A DNA stretch of 64,000 bases from Pelotomaculum terephthalicicum JT (lineage in GTDB: Bacteria > Bacillota > Desulfotomaculia > Desulfotomaculales > Pelotomaculaceae), in contig NZ_JAKNBL010000002.1 in NCBI RefSeq assembly GCF_022410535.1, positions 186,001 through 250,000 of the forward strand, given 5' to 3'. The translations under genes were made by a program, and so were the position numbers. Each line of letters opens with the position of its first letter. Position 1 is the first letter of the stretch. Of this stretch, positions 63,168 to 64,000 are shown in pieces. Under the pieces are notes generated by a model. That model saw only the letters and a list, made by a program, of their open reading frames with translations, ran no database searches and had not been told where the DNA came from.

Positions 63168-63576
63168 TTGTTTACCTCCTAAAAGTTTATATGCTATATA
63201 ATTCTATACTATGAGGGATTTCCCTGCATAATTCTAGTTATTTTTTTAATTAATATGGAAATGTGTTATCTTTTATATTCTATTATTATTAATATGTGTT
63301 ATGCTATTTGAATATAGTTAGAATTTTTTTAATATTATGCAAAAAGCGCCCCTTTATTGGAGCGCTCTAATTTATTTGATGAATTTGGAATTTTAACTGA
63401 TTTTTATTGAAGTTAGTATGACGTTTCTAGTGAAGCAGACTGCACCGGAACCAAGAACAGGGCCTATGTATAAGGCGGTAATCCGAACTTTACGTGGCGA
63501 TTTCCCCGTTTGTATAACCATGAATTAAGATTTAATAAAGTTTTCCCGGGTAAATCTGCTTTCGGTTAACGACTAG
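63168..63576. other. A+T-rich gap, no secure gene
   Basis: 409 bases holding the leader/promoter of fbp and, at 63345-63366, the terminator of the methyltransferase message. A 36-residue plus-strand frame at 63418-63528 lacks a good ribosome-binding site and looks accidental. Confidence 0.5.
63345..63366 (-). terminator. Terminator downstream of the ArsM-type gene
   Basis: An 8-bp stem with one mismatch (63345-63352 with 63359-63366), 6-base loop. On the minus strand it is followed by TTTTT, about 210 bases after the methyltransferase stop. Confidence 0.6.
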
Positions 63577-64000
63577 TCATTTGAGATGTTTTTTGGCTCT
63601 TATGAACGCGCTGACAATTGAATCTTTAAGTTGCTCCTTCTCGGCTTGGGATAAGCTTAACAGTAAAGTTTGCATTTTTTCATCTGTAAGGTCGTATTCA
63701 CGGGTAGTCTCTATTTCAACGTTTTCAAAACCAGCCGCGGTTAGCTTATCTTGATATTCCCGGTCTAACAGCGCTCCAGCCACACATCCGGCCCAGGCCA
63801 GCATATCGTGCTGCACCTTCTCCGGAAGGTGTTTCCGCAAGACAATGTCGGACACGGCAAATCTCCCGCCCGGTTTCAGCACCCTGAAAGCTTCCTTTAG
63901 AACTTTGTCTTTGTCGCCGGAAAGGTTAATAACGCAGTTGGATATAATTACATCCACCGAATTGTCCGGTAAAGGTATTTCCTCGATATGCCCCTTCAGG
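63577..64000 (-). CDS. arsM: Arsenite S-adenosylmethionine methyltransferase-like, 5' part outside window
   Basis: C-terminal 141 residues, open to the window edge. It is a class I SAM methyltransferase: [19 protein letters not shown] near the visible start, then [24 protein letters not shown] carries the third conserved Cys of ArsM, and the first ISNCV Cys is also in place. The N-terminal Cys and SAM loop lie outside. It probably methylates As(III). The GTG at 63957 is an internal Val codon. Related UbiE-like methyltransferases are an alternative, but the Cys pattern favours ArsM. Confidence 0.8.
   Translation of the reverse strand, partial: LKGHIEEIPLPDNSVDVIISNCVINLSGDKDKVLKEAFRVLKPGGRFAVSDIVLRKHLPEKVQHDMLAWAGCVAGALLDREYQDKLTAAGFENVEIETTREYDLTDEKMQTLLLSLSQAEKEQLKDSIVSAFIRAKKHLK

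Noticed and set aside
63418-63528. 36-residue frame in the gap after fbp
   Set aside because: No ribosome-binding site and no domain-like sequence.

Overview
The window reads as chromosome of an anaerobic, probably spore-forming Firmicute of the Peptococcaceae type (Desulfotomaculum/Pelotomaculum-like). This placement is inferred from gene content, not from rRNA or a search. Supporting features are the Firmicute order dnaG-sigA and trmK-nif3, a tiny YjcZ-like sporulation-type protein, a tungsten-type aldehyde ferredoxin oxidoreductase, archaeal-style FBP aldolase/phosphatase, type 2 IPP isomerase, phosphosulfolactate synthase, rubrerythrin, cobalamin-dependent MetH, and many GTG/TTG starts behind strong Shine-Dalgarno sequences.

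Layout. 0-4.5 kb: end of a dNTP triphosphohydrolase gene, then dnaG-rpoD (overlapping), a terminator, and a tRNA cluster (Asn, CAU, Val) with its own sigma-A promoter. 4.6-8.3 kb (minus strand): a PAS-GGDEF-HD-GYP signalling protein, a ClpP-fold membrane protease and a possibly frameshifted small exported protein. 8.4-18.2 kb: a visibly G+C-richer island with a small HTH protein, two paralogous AraC regulators, a 1,982-residue GLUG/Ig/SLH S-layer protein and a decayed second S-layer gene. 18.6-23.7 kb: DUF2007 protein, amidase coupled to a CofE-like ligase, PLP decarboxylase, Hsp20, and an aldo/keto reductase. 23.8-26.1 kb: trmK-nif3 and RNase P RNA.

26.3-34 kb: molybdate/sulfate-type permease, hemolysin III protein, Pit phosphate transporter with its DUF47 partner, phosphosulfolactate synthase, an MFS exporter and a Gfo/Idh oxidoreductase. 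33.8-38.5 kb: a split methionine synthase (separate reactivation-like protein plus MetH), a GalT-like HIT protein, and a DUF441 membrane protein. 39-47.7 kb: class A penicillin-binding protein, a single-base-frameshifted LarA/DUF2088 gene, proA, an enoyl-CoA hydratase/isomerase coupled to an MBL hydrolase, then gltX followed by tRNA-Gln and tRNA-Glu. 47.7-53.8 kb: several very small Cys-rich or membrane proteins, a radical SAM protein, a tight four-gene DRTGG / CBS-ATPase / DRTGG / PHP operon, and rubrerythrin. 53.8-64 kb: AOR with a class II aldolase, a MurI-like racemase lacking one catalytic Cys, a secreted deacetylase-fold protein, a YchF-like GTPase, DUF2148 protein, fni with a possible AUA start, FBP aldolase/phosphatase and the end of an ArsM-type methyltransferase.

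The best candidates for something undescribed are the DRTGG/CBS-ATPase/DRTGG/PHP signalling operon, here without the hydrogenase genes it often accompanies, and the AraC-pair/S-layer island, whose last two genes are each preceded by the same 17-bp sequence. No integrase, transposase, CRISPR array or phage gene was seen.
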